From positions 24,886,541-24,950,540 of the forward strand of contig CM055094.1 of the NCBI GenBank assembly GCA_029204225.1: DNA of 64,000 nt, given 5' to 3'. The translations under genes and the position numbers were made by a program. The notes under the pieces were generated by a model. That model saw nothing but the letters and a program-made list of their open reading frames with translations, was not told where the DNA came from and did no database searches. Source of the stretch: Diphasiastrum complanatum. Taxonomy: Eukaryota > Streptophyta > Lycopodiopsida > Lycopodiales > Lycopodiaceae. Shown here piece after piece: positions 11,123 through 22,315 of the stretch. The stretch's first letter is position 1. The number at the start of each line of letters is the position of its first letter.

Positions 11123-11712
11123 GATCCAACCTGGTGCCATGCTAGATCGGGGGTCCCGATGTGGGTGACTTCCCTCCAAGCAAGCCGCCCGACATACATC
11201 ATACTTCTTCATATGAAAAATTTCCAATTCAGAATCAAAGGTAGTGGTAATATTTAAGAAATTCACCATATGGTAATTAACATCTTCAGTTTTGATGGTC
11301 AAGTACTCCAAAGGATAAATCCATTTAGCATTATCACTAGCAGGAGGTTGTTCTTTATCCAGAAATAAAAGCGCATCTGGGTTGTTAATGAAACAAATCT
11401 CATCTATATATCGAAAGGTATACTTGAAAGCGCGTAAGTAATCCATTTCACCAAGCCTGGCAAGTCTCTTCATAAAATATCATTCATAAAAAGACAGATA
11501 CCAATTACACCATGTCGGAGAACATGCAAAACCCATGGAAATACCACAAACTTATCTCCAAGTCTTGTTACCTAGCCTCACAATGCAATTATCAATCAAT
11601 AGATCGTTCCATTGACCAAGTATTGTTTTGTCCAACAGTTGCTTTGCTTACCCATTTCCATTTAAATTCACCACGATTGGGCTTCCATTTATAGGCAAGA
11701 TGTTCGTTTTTG
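11123..11712 (-). pseudogene. Reverse transcriptase fragment, not Ty1 or Ty3 type
   Basis: On the minus strand, reading leftward, a frame with DNCIVRLGNKTWR is followed (frameshift) by GISMGFACSPTWCNWYLS at about 11490-11551. This is RT motif B (G.PMG...SP.L...Y). Then, in the 11473-11090 frame, comes FRYIDEICFINNPD, motif C with the second catalytic Asp as Glu. IYPLEYLTIKTED, FLNITTTF and a KKYD segment follow. The order and the text (RYIDD...N, YP..L..K.T, then L.L.I and K.YD) match a class of RTs outside LTR elements that I associate with Penelope-like and related elements, but I cannot fix the class. Frame breaks show it is dead. It abuts gypsy remnant A at its left. Confidence 0.65.
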
Positions 11713-14397
11713 CAGAATTCAAATGCATACAATATCATTCAAGTACTAACCAATGACAACTACCTAATAGATGTTATTCAATATCCTATTATTAAAGTCG
11801 CTACTCATCTCTTTAACCAGTTTTTTATGTTTGGAAATTGTGTACAAAGTGTGTCGCTTCATTTTTTGCTGCACAAAATTGTTGAGTCCCAGTAGGAGGT
11901 TGCCACCAATACATGACACCTTATAAGTTAATTTTAGAGCTCAAAAAGGCTATTAAGCCTAGTGCACATCAAAAGCATATTGTAGGGCCACTATTTTCAG
12001 TTTTGGAATCAAGTTGCACACTAACTACCATATATATCCGAACTGAAACTTATCTCATTAATTTATGGCACCAACTTACAACTCTTTTTTCTAGCAAACA
12101 TAAGATTTTAAAAATTCTATTGTGTTATTGTTCTACTACATTATTGTTTATTATTAATTTTTTAAACTACCATATAAGCTATGTCACCTATTGTGTAAAA
12201 ATTGTAGCTATTATGGAGGTAAAAAATGTTGGAATGATATAAACATTGAAAATAGAAAAGCAGGAGAAGAGATTATTCCCCTTTTCCCCAATGCTCATCC
12301 TTTATCAATTTTCATTTCTTGGATGGTTAGCACAAGCTCAATGGTATGTTGCATCAAGCTCACCAAACTAAGTTATTGAGACCTTGTTTGAGCTTAAATG
12401 AAATCAAAATTTTGTACTTAAACATGCTCTTTACAAGCTTTTGTTTGAAGTCAGCCACTAAATTTTGATAAGCGCTCTTTGAAAGTGTTTTTTTTAGTGT
12501 CCATTTGAATTTAAAATCAACATGGGTTTTTAGCTAGATGTTATTTTATTCAATGTTTCATCTACATGTTGTCTATAACATGTAGCCCATATGGGATGAG
12601 GAGCTACAAAATTTTAGAAGATCTATACCAAACATTGCATGATTGACAATTGATAAAGTAAAACCATCTAGTATTGTTGAATATACATGATCAAAACCAC
12701 GAGATTGTGAAAGTGTGGGTTAAGATTGTGCAATTGTGAAATTGAAGTCTAAAATTTTAAAATTGTGACCAAACTTGTGAATGGACATCACGATCATAAA
12801 ATAATGATATGATGCAATGGCAAACTAAAAATTGTAAATACGAATCATAATCATGAAACCTTAATTTGAAATCATGATATTAAAAAATTGCAAATAAAAT
12901 TGTGAAATGCTAATATAATTCACGAATGATCATTCTATTCATAAAAAATGTTATATTGAGATATGAGATATTGAAATCTTGAAATTGACAATATATAACA
13001 TCTTGAACCAGATTAAGTTCCAAAATCATGAACCAGAAGTGTGACTTGTTTCAAGCTAACATTGCAACTTCACAGATTTAAAAATACAAGCTACAATATC
13101 ATGATCAAACTTGTGGATGAAAATTATTTTCTTGAACTATTGTAGGTTTTCAAAAGAAAAATTGCATACAAAATATTTATTATAGCCTTCGCAAACACTA
13201 AGAAGATTCAACATTTAATTATTCTAAAAAAAGAATATTTAAAAATTGCATCCCAATATCATCTTCAATAAGACATGAATATTTATTTTTGCAAAATTAT
13301 ATACAGCTTAGTTATAACATAATGGTTCTTAGAATGTGTTTAGATATAAATTTTCTCTTGTAAATGTTTTCAAAATTTTACTACCATCCGAATAGAGTAA
13401 GGAACTAGTATTGTGATTTCCAATCCTTTTGGAAGAAAGTTTCCTTCCATTTATAGAAAAGGCTTTGACATGTTGTGGTTGACACATTCATGTTCATTCT
13501 TCCACTAAACTATGAAAGGGTTCTAATATGCAGGTGAAAGAAATCATGGTTTTTAAAATAATCATGAGTTTAGAAGAAAAAAAAATTGCAACATGTAATG
13601 TTGTTTTGCACCAAAAATTCGTTCTTGAACAAAATATGGAAATAATTTCGATCAACATCACTTTGGAGATGTCATGAACAAATTACTATGGTGTAAAATA
13701 ATTGTTGCTTTTAAAAAATATATATCCTTATCTTTCCAAAATGTTTAGCTCAAACTTATTTCGATTCAAAATGGTCTCTTCAATTATTATCCTAATTGTT
13801 CATCAACATGAATCTATAACGCATGCATGTGCCTATTGGAAAATAAGTTGTGCAGTAGTGGAATAGTGAATTGTCGACTGAATAGTCGATAGTAGTAGCG
13901 ATAGTTAATGTAATAACAAAACTGATTCACTACAATCACAAATATAACTATACTATCATTCACAAGTGCGAAAAATAAATGACGTTATGCCAATACTTAA
14001 AATCAAAAACTTTAGATCATAATAAGCGGGAATAACATAATCAACAGAACAAGATATACGTAATGAAAGTAATCTGTATTGAAGATAATGAATTACAGCT
14101 TCTTGATCCTTCCGTTATCTACTTTGATTGTACTATGATAATAACACATCTTATTCTACTATAAATTTCGCTCTTACATATTGCGCTTTTTGCTAATCAT
14201 GTCTACGCCTATGGTAGAACATAGAGGAGAAGAAGAAAAATAACTTTGAACTTGAACTTACTCTTAACAACTTAAAACTAATCTTATCTAATTGATCTAT
14301 TTATAGTTTTCGATAGCACAACCCTAACGAAATGCGTCGTTTATTCACGTAGCAGGTGATACATGAGGCTACAAGTTGGACTCCAAATGTAGTGAAT
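11713..14397. other. AT-rich stretch without a recognised gene
   Basis: No protein resemblance was found beyond weak, frameshifted continuation of the RT toward 11930 (MYWWQPPTG and similar). Between about 12690 and 13060 the text is dominated by variants of ATTGTGAAATTG and AATCATGAA, a degenerate word repeat. Around 13865-13910 a GTCGACTGAATAGTCGATAG string is partly self-complementary. The right end is where the truncated LTR of gypsy element B begins. Confidence 0.5.
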
Positions 14398-14979
14398 AAA
14401 CACACAATGATTAAGCACATATGCTAACATGGACTAAAATAGCAAGAACTCAGAAACAAAAACAAAAGCATAAAGCCACACTATAATTAGCCACACACCA
14501 AAATTAGCACAAGTGGACCCAAAATGGTAGCACTTAGCTCTCTTGCATTAAGGATAGAAATTACATAAAAAGGGCTTCTCTTTATAGAAGCTTGTTGAGT
14601 GTCCTTTCCACACTTACTTATGGGACTAGAAATTTCAAGTCTCAATATAAAATGCAAGTTTTTTTTTAGAATCTTGACAATGACTTTTGCATACTTTTTT
14701 AAGTCTAAGTTTAAATCTTGAGACTTGCAAAAATTGGTTTCCTGCCCCCTAGTGACTAATGGCACCACAAGTTGGACTTATGCACGCAAGGTGCCATACT
14801 TGGAGCCTAACACAACTTATCTATTGACGGCTCTTCAAGATGGGCTTATACGCGCAGGATGCCATGCTTGGGCCAGTAATTGATATTTACATTAGCTTCT
14901 TCCCAGTAACGTACTATTTTCCTCAGTTCTCCCGAGCTCCATTGAAATGTCCCTTAGGCCTTGTATTCCAGCTCCCACA
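14398..14979 (-). repeat. 3' LTR of gypsy element B, truncated
   Basis: It matches the right LTR from CACACAATGATTAAGCAC to GCTCCCACA. The match stops abruptly at 14398, whereas the right copy continues a further 300 bp, so this copy has lost its 3' (left) part. It retains a block (14513-14733) missing in the right copy. That block contains CTTTATAG, a TATA box on the minus strand (TATAAAGAG, 14578-14586). Confidence 0.85.
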
Positions 14980-14998
14980 CTCTCCCGCTGCTAAATGG
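14980..14998 (-). other. Polypurine tract of gypsy element B
   Basis: On the minus strand AGCAGCGGGAGAG lies directly before TGTGGGAGC, the LTR start. This is the position expected for the plus-strand primer. Confidence 0.6.
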
Positions 14999-15189
14999 TT
15001 GCCAGTCCCATGGCAATTCACTTGAATAGGACTTCCTGCAGCTCGGCGTCCTGCGCTTCATTGTTCTTGCGGATTTTCTGGATGAGTTTTTTGTAACTCT
15101 CCAGTGCTTGAGCTCGTATAGTGTTGTCATCCTTGAGAGGCCCGAACACATGGGAGCTATGGGGCAACCCTTGGGAGCGTTGCCACTCT

Positions 15190-17985
15190 TCCACTCATGC
15201 TGCATGTTGGGATGCCATCATGGCTGCTCAGTAATAAATTCGTGCCACGGTTAACTGGTCCTTACATTTGAGGCTAGGGAAAGGGGTGTTGGGATCGAAA
15301 AACAAGGGACCCAAGGAGCGATCCCAATGGAATTCGAGGATACTAAGGAAAGTAAGCTCTTTGCAGTTGAGCGTCGCTTGCCGCACTGTGGAATTAACCG
15401 ATTGGTGGTGCCTGTGGTGAAACTGCTCTAAGGCGTACTGGAAATTTGTTTGGTCCTTCCAAGTCCTGGAGTTTGGAATGATGGGCCAGTTTGGTGGTGT
15501 ACTGGCCTCCTCCTACTTTTCGGGCCACATTGCTCGCCTGGGGACGGGTAGATAGCGGGGATTCATGCGCAAATACTTGGGAATTTGGAAATATTCGGCC
15601 AGGACCTTTTTGTCTTCCTTGAAGAGGATGTTGCGCCATATGGGTTGGGGTACCAGCTGCTCGATGATCTGTTTTTCCTTGCCTTTTTCAGCTGCGAAGC
15701 ATGGCAACACATATCCCCCTTGCACCTCTTCTTTTGGATAAGTGGCCTCGTACTCTTGGATGGATTCTTCAAGAGACAATGGTTTCTTAAAGATAGTTTT
15801 GGCCCTAGGTGTGGCTATGTCGAGGCTTGGCCTTGTTGTGTGCGAATCACTGGGGGACAGAAGGTCCTAAGTGGCGGCAGCCACAGATGGGTCTCCCTCG
15901 AAAATGTCGTCAATGGAAAAGGATGCATCAAATTCAACTTTGGCCGGGTTGGAGGCTTGTGCACTGGTTGGTGGGGGGCTTTGAGATGTGGCAGGAGGTT
16001 TTTTGGTCTCAAGCAAAGCATCAAGCTGTTTTTCTAACTTTGCGTTCTGTTTCTCCAACCCAGTAATTACCTTAATGAACGGTTGGGTATATTCAGACTG
16101 TTGAGCTTCAAAATTTTGTAGCATCTTATGACAGGTTTGAAGTTTGGCCAAGAGCTCGTTGTATTTTTTGGCGGGGACCGGAGAGGAATCTGGTTGAGGT
16201 GGAACTGAAAGATAGAAATCAATCGTTTGTTTATGGTCATCACACATTTTTTGCCAAGTTTTGATGACCGCTTCTTTTCCAAGAGTTATATTGATTTGGC
16301 GTGCGGTCCGCTACTTTTTTGTCTGAAGTTGGGCGTCATGTTGTTTCTGTGCTTGTTGCAATGTGGAGACCATCTGTTGGTAAGATTGGATGCTAGAACG
16401 CATTGCATCCATCTCGTGTTGCATCGTGGCCATCTGCTTCTTTGCGTGATCCGCTTCTTGTTGCAATTGTTGGTTGTGGAGCTCAAGGTCCTGTTTAGCT
16501 TTCATTGTTGATTCTGCTCGGCGATGGTGGTGGAGTTGATCTTGCAACAGCCAGTTGAGATCTTTGAGTAGACCGTGTGCATGAGAAAGTGCACTGGCTG
16601 CTGGAACATCAACCTCCTCTGGTGGCTTGCCAAAATATGGGATCGTGTGGATGTCTCTAGATGGGGTTGCTTGAACTTCTACAGTTGAGGCAAACCTTTA
16701 TCGTACACATCGGGGGGTTGCGCCCATCAAGGTACCCCGTGGGCGACCCTTCTCCTCGATCAAGGATGATAATTTCTTCCCCTTGAGTGTCTGGAGCTTC
16801 TTTGGCAGTATCTGCTACCACAGTGATTGAGGGTTCTTTAGCCTGATTTTCAATAGTTGTGTGCCTTGGTGGTGAGTTGATCTCTATTGGGATCTAGGGT
16901 AAAGAGTGAAGCTTAAAAGATGGCCTTCGCTTGAGTAGCTCTTGGAGTCTGCTTCTCTGCCTTGAAGGGCTAGTTGGAATAGCCGTTGTTGCTGGTTGTG
17001 ATGCTACTTCATCCATTAGTATGGACTCCAATTGTGTGGCAAAAGTATGTTTTGGCGAGTTGGGTGCGGCTTGGACTGCTGCTTGTGCCAAAAGGTGTTG
17101 GACTGCTTGCTGCAGTCCTTATCTTCTAGCGTGGACTTCTTAGATTTTGTCTTAGAAGACATGGCCTCAATGGGAGATTCTGCTGAAAAGTCCCTTGAAG
17201 GGTCAATTAGGTCTCCCGCTTGGTATATTGCTAGTTGAGTGAGAAGGGGTCCCACCACGGTCTGCTTATTTGGAGAGAGAAGGGCCTTAAAAATTTCTTC
17301 TTGGACTAGGTGAGCCCAACTGTAGTTGTATCCGTCTGGCTCAATAATAGCAGCCAGTAAGTACATAAAGAAGGTCATTGAAATGCAAGTCTTCCTTGAC
17401 CTTGCCACCTCAAAGAAGTTGACTATGAAGGTAGCAGCTCTTTGAAGAACTTCATCGACGATAGCTTCAAGTAATAGGCCATCATTCGTGCGCCATGCAT
17501 TTTTAGTAATGTCCATATACTTTTCGATTTTCACGGCCCTTGTCTTGTGTGTCGACATGCGCCTTGGCCCATCAGGAATGCCAATTGCCATAAGAGCTTC
17601 TGTGGCAAATGAGACGGTGTGTGTCACGTGGTTCAGCCTGTACTTGAAACTCGAAATATACTGAACGGTTGAGGAATGCATACTCCACAATGATAGTAAA
17701 TTGGCGTACAGGGGGAGAATAGTCTTGAAACTCGCAGGTCTTCAATAGGGGCTCCCTTGATTTCCACCATTTCCGTGCCTCGTAGGATTTTGGCATCGGG
17801 AGAAGTTCTGGTACGGCTGGCTTGTCCTCCATCATCTCGTCATCTGATGCGTGTGGGATGAGATCTTCTTCTCCCACAGTGAAATTTGAGTCCAACTCTA
17901 GTGTGAGCTTGAGCTTTTTGACTGGTCACATAAGATTTATTATGGCTTTGCCTTTATCCTTATCCTTCTTCACCATCTTGGCAAG
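15190..17985 (-). pseudogene. Accessory coding region of element B, after integrase, function unknown
   Basis: Reading leftward from an ATG at about 17975, the frame opens with a short Lys-rich stretch and meets one in-frame TGA. It continues (17895-17572) through MPKSYEARKWWKSREPLL, shifts frame into 17690-17016 (KIEKYMDITKNAWRTNDG, NYSWAHLVQEEIFKALLS), then passes a Ser/Lys-rich tail. After a gap it holds a strong coiled coil (16547-16311, LHNQQLQQEADHAKKQMATM) and a Pro-rich linker (16247-15867). The last piece, 15779-15513, is an acidic-basic segment. The middle part faintly resembles the domain databases call putative plant transposon protein, but I cannot confirm this. It is sense to the element and unlike any Gag or Pol domain. 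Confidence 0.55.
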
Positions 17986-18183
17986 TTTAAGCCCAAAAAG
18001 TGCTTAAATTTTCCGAAATAGCAAGTGAAAAAGTGAAAAAGAGCAATAAAAGTTGCTAAATCTAGCAAGTGGGCTTTGAGAATGAATGGATGGCCTTTGT
18101 GACTGCTGGATTTTGCTTTGGGAATGCTCGAAAATTTCGGCAACATGTCTTTAGCAAGTGTGAGTTTTGAATGGATCCCACCT

Positions 18184-18194
18184 CCTTATATAGA
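18184..18194 (-). promoter_or_regulatory. TATA box before the accessory region of element B
   Basis: On the minus strand TCTATATAAGG stands about 210 bp upstream of the ATG that opens the accessory region, leaving room for a transcription start and a leader. A 23-base C run (18196-18218) lies directly upstream of it. Confidence 0.5.
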
Positions 18195-18195
18195 A

Positions 18196-18218
18196 CCCCC
18201 CCCCCCCCCCCCCCCCCC
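18196..18218. repeat. Poly-C tract
   Basis: A run of about 23 C on the plus strand lies between the integrase remnant and the TATA box of the accessory region. Such tracts are prone to length error in sequencing, so the exact count is unsure. Confidence 0.85.
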
Positions 18219-18299
18219 AATTTGGGGAACCAAGATATTAGATATCAAATCGATTAAAAAGGACATTCTAAGATCAATGGTGACATAGGTGAAGCGCAT

Positions 18300-18890
18300 G
18301 ATGATGTTCTCATGGAGAAATTTAGCTGTGCTGGCTGTATTGGCTACTATAACAACCTTCGCTTCTACCTACTTCGTAAAATAATCTGTCACCACTACAA
18401 TATATCAGACTTGACTTCCTCTAGCGGCTGGGTGGATGGGACCAACATCATCTATGCCCCAGTTTTCCAAAGGATTTTCTGCTATGATAAGCTTTAAAGG
18501 CATAAACCCAGATTTTCTCGATTTTGTGGCTCTTTGGCAAACATCACAATGGTTCACAAAGATTGCCACATCAGGGTGTAGGGTAGCCCACCAAAATCCT
18601 TCTTAGAGGACCTTTCGAGTAGTAGCGTCAGCTGCCAAGTGACCGCCACCAATTCCTTCATGAGTTGTACTAATAATAGGTTTTATTTCATGGTCCAGTA
18701 GGCATCTTCGAAGGATATGGTCTATTCCCATTCGATAAAGTTGTCCAGCTATTAAGTTATACATCTACGGAAGGTAGTGAAGGAGTCAGGTCATCCCCTC
18801 ACACACAAGATACTCAACTATATCGGCAGCCCATTCTAGAACTACATCAACATAAAAAAATATGAGCATCCGGGAGTTCATCATCAACTC
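18300..18890 (-). pseudogene. Integrase remnant of gypsy element B
   Basis: On the minus strand pieces in shifting frames give GFWWATLHPDVAIFV and the Cys-rich HCDVCQRATKS of the zinc-binding region, then NWGIDDVGPIHP and YIVVVTDYFTK of the catalytic core (DD of D-D-E). TASTAKFLHENIIMRF follows. The same passage is present in gypsy remnant C (30640-30939). The core is cut off near 18300. Stops occur throughout. Confidence 0.75.
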
Positions 18891-18900
18891 CCACTTCTTC

Positions 18901-20270
18901 TCAATGTGTCGTCAATCTAGAAAGGTGGCCAGCCAAATAATGTTCTTTTCCGGTCCTAACCACTATCCGAAACTCAAACTCTTGAAGCTGTAAAAGCCAT
19001 CGTGTAATGCGGCCCGTCGTACAAGGTGCATTAACCGGATATAATAATGGTTGCTGGTCAACATAAAAGGCGAAAGAGTTGGCCAAAAGGTAATGTCGAA
19101 ATTTCTTAATGCTAAAAATCATGGCAAGGGCCTCCTGCTCAGTGGTGGTGTAGTTAACTTCGGCTTCAATGAGTTGTCGGCTCGCGAAGCGGATGGGGAA
19201 ATCTTTCTTTTTCTCACATAGTTGAGTCAACACGATCCCTATTGCATACTTAGATGCATCCCTATGCACGTGAAATTCTATGCTCCAATTTGGAGACCGT
19301 AGGATTGGGGCGGTGACCAAGGCTTGCTTAACCTTCTCGAAGGCGTCTAGGGCTTCTCGTGTCTACTTGGGTGCAACAGTGAGGCGGTAGAGTGGCAAGG
19401 CCAATAATGCAAATAGTAATATAAAACATCTATAATTATTAGCATGGCCCATAAAGGGATAGACATCACGCACTGTTTTGGGCAGGGTCATCTCAATTAT
19501 TACTTTGATCTTATCTAGATCAGTGGCAATTCCGTATTGCGATATGATATGTCCTAGCACGATGCCATGGGTTACCCATATTAGGCATTTGGCTGGGTTA
19601 AGGGAAATGCCATATCTTCGACATTGTTGCAGAACTCGTTCCAGAAGATTTAAGTGATACCTTCGGGCTGAATGTACACACAAATAATCAAGGAATACTT
19701 CTAAGAATTTCTGAAGAAACTCCTTGAAGGCATATTGCATAACCCTCTGGAAGGTGCTTGGTGCATTACACAACCCAAATGGCATTACGTGAAAAGCATA
19801 AGTCCCCCATGCGGTTGCAAAGGCGATTTTATGCTGGTCTTCAGGTGCTATTTGCACTTGGTTATACCCACTAAATCCGTCAAGGAAACTATAGGCCTCT
19901 TCTCTTACTATTCGTTCGAGGAGGGAAGAAGAGTGGACATCAGAGGTAGTAAGTGTGATCAGAAAATGTATTTTGCAATTAGGATGGTAAAAGGCAGGGG
20001 GAAGTGGTCCTTCTTTGTGACTGCGTTAAGTTTCTTGAGATCTACACAAATGCGTAGTTTCCCATTCTTTTTAGACACAATCACAATTGGGGATACCCAG
20101 TCGGTATGCTCAATCTCATATATGAATCCAGCTTCTAGTAACTTTTCCAACTCTTGTTGAATCAGTTCGGAGTAATGGGGGTTGCAGCGATAAGGTCGAC
20201 TCACTTTCAGTTCGGCACCATCAACTAACCGAATGGTGTGCTGCACTACTTCAGGTGGTAATCCCTTCAT
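18901..20270 (-). pseudogene. Reverse transcriptase and RNase H of gypsy element B
   Basis: The frame 20270-19959 has GFIYEIEHTDWVSPIVIVSK and KLRICVDLKKLNAVTKKDHF. After a frameshift, 19857-19363 has KIAFATAWGTYAFHVMPFGL and CNAPSTFQRVM. The catalytic box is VFLDYLCVHS, so the second Asp of LDD is Tyr, which would abolish polymerase activity. RNase H (19320-18901) shows FHVHRDASKYAIG, TTTEQEALAMIFSIKKFRHY and a degraded FYVDQQPLLY (normally TDHQ). Together they form one Ty3-type Pol split over at least three frames. Confidence 0.92.
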
Positions 20271-20424
20271 ATCCTTGTAGGACCATGCAAAACAATTGCG
20301 GTATTCTCGTAGGAGATCTCTTAGATCGGATAGTTCTTCAGTAGTAAGTTGTTCACCTACATAGACTATCTTCTCATCTTCTCCAGGATCGGCTAGATCT
20401 AGAGGTTGGACTTTTGCAAGACCC

Positions 20425-21200
20425 TCATACGAACAAAAATCCTTCTGGTTCTAGGAAGGCGAAGGGTTCTTCATCGAACTCAGGTTGGATAAGCCCTTCC
20501 TGGTTCATGGTTGAGGTAGGAGCATTCACAGCTTGATCAAAGTGTACAGGTGAATCCATAGGTTCTATTGGCCGATTGAGATCACCAATAGGGGCCTTAG
20601 TTTGCTCCTCTTGTATCCACTTTTTTACCTTGATATAACGATATTTTTCTTTTTGCGGGTTGGGATACTCTCCTGGTCCAGTGGATTTAGTGTAATGGCT
20701 TATAATATGGGGTTGGCTATGCTCCTCGTTCAAAATTATCTTTACCACTGGGGACTCTTTCAAGTGTTGGGCACGTGCCCAACGTAGACATGTGTCTAAC
20801 GTAGACAGGGGCTTCTGGTTTTGTGAATTTCGTTCTCCTATCATGTACAATAGTTGTTGCTAGGTTGACAGGTGCGTCAACTTGCGGCTCTATTGGTCAG
20901 GATAGGCAATCTTCATAGCAATGGCCATTCCCTACACATAGGTGTGTAGGTGCCTTTGTATGGGCACTCGGTGATGCGGTGGTTCTCTCCAGAGCCATAA
21001 CATTGGATAGGTGTTCCGTTTCCGTAGTAGCGTTGTTGCGTGGTAAATAAGGGGTAAATAGAAGCTTCAGTTCCATCTGAGTAAAAATAGGAGAACCCTT
21101 GATCCTCAGGCATATACACATTCTCAAGGATGAACTCTAGCTGAGGTTGAGAATCATGACTTGTGGTATCAAGGTTTGCTGGGATGATTTGACGGTTCAT
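20425..21200 (-). pseudogene. Protease-linker and zinc-knuckle region of element B
   Basis: The right part (21200-20913) contains CYGSGENHRITEC, a zinc knuckle of the form C-X2-C-X3-H-X4-C in which the second Cys is Ser. An adjoining frame has a second knuckle (GNGHCYEDC). Gypsy remnant D has the intact equivalents (CYGCKENHRIAKC and CCDCGYRHPYLTC), so the two elements are related. The left part (20850-20425) is a charged Pro-rich linker before RT. The protease active site is not evident and is probably deleted around 20880. Confidence 0.65.
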
Positions 21201-21305
21201 CTGAGGCCCAGACTGTCACACTACTAAGGCTGGTGCTGCGTTATTCGGTCCAGGTAGTGCTAAGCGTTGTTGCGGTGCTTGTTGGAATGTGGGCCTTTTG
21301 GTAAC

Positions 21306-22060
21306 TCATAAGTTGGGGACCCTATTGTTGCATCCTCCACTAGTATTGTCGTACAATGGCTTGTATTCTTGGATTGAAGATACAAGTAGATGTATATGAT
21401 TGTTGGTGTTGCAAAAGATGCAACACCTTTGGGCTATCTGTCTATTCTGTGTACATTCGTTTGCCGTGTGATTTTTTGGCATGTGGGACACCAAACATTA
21501 TCAAGCTTGGGAAATTGGTTGACAATAGATCCTTGTGGTGTGGTATTTTTCAATTTCTGTTCAAAATCTTTGAATATCTTATCCATCTGTGCTTGGTGGG
21601 CTTTATTCATGGTTTCAAGTTGCTGTAACAACAACTGTGTGGCAATATTGGCAGAGGATCCTTCACCTTGGGATCTATGGCTTTGGTCAGAGACAATGGC
21701 TCGCGAATGTTGGGATTCGTATTTTTCATTAGAGCCTTCATCCTCTTCACGGATGGCATCATCCATAGCATCACGTAAGGTAGCATAGGATTTTGGAGGT
21801 TGTAGCTGGGTGAAAACAAAAAGTGTAATGGTTGGAAATAGGTTGAGATTTTTGGATCTCCTCTTTGGCAAGTGATAAAGGGTGGATGGATGTAGGTTAT
21901 ACCCAAGGGGGGAGTCAAGATATCAAATTTTGGAATCCCGGGTGATTTTTGTGAAGAATTGAAAAAGATTATCTATGTTAGATATAGGGGTCTTATGTTT
22001 TTTACATCAAGCATCTAGGTGTAGGATGTTGATAGGAACAAATTTGGCATAGATGGCAGA
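21306..22060 (-). pseudogene. Gag C-terminal region of gypsy element B
   Basis: The frame 21871-21434 has AMDDAIREEDEG, a Ser/Gln-rich linker, then a helix (LLLQQLETMNKAHQAQMDKI) and WCPTCQK. A shifted frame (21494-21306) completes the knuckle (KNHTANEC) and adds a second Cys/His cluster (CCIFCNTNNH). Together with the knuckles further left, the element appears to carry four Cys/His clusters, more than the usual one or two. The Gag core to the right is too degraded to read. Confidence 0.65.
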
Positions 22061-22169
22061 TTATGCATTTCCACTTGTAATGCCACTATTGAGCCAAAAT
22101 AGAGTAAGAGGCTAAACTCGTGCCAATTAGAGTGTAGACAAGTGTAATGCTTTTGTTTGATGAATTCTA

Positions 22170-22315
22170 AGAGGTCCAATAGGATTTAGAGGTGGAACCA
22201 TGTGAGGTCCAATAGGAATTTGAGGTGTGCTTGGATATAGTCCAATAGAATTAAGAGGTGCATGGATCAATGGTCCAATAGGATTAAGAGGTGACAAAGT
22301 ATTGTCCAATCATAG
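22170..22315 (-). repeat. 33-bp tandem repeat, in frame, in the leader/Gag start of element B
   Basis: Five units start with GGTCCAAT at about 22173, 22207, 22239, 22272 and 22303. The period of 33-34 bp is close to 11 codons. On the minus strand the units read through as PLNPIGPL, PLNSIGLY, PQIPIGPH and PPLNPIGPL within one short open frame (22309-22127). This looks like a proline-rich repeat that was once translated. Confidence 0.7.

Noticed and set aside
15585-16066. Plus-strand frames of 85-150 codons
   Set aside because: Antisense shadows of the accessory region of gypsy element B, whose minus-strand frames show coiled-coil and linker character.
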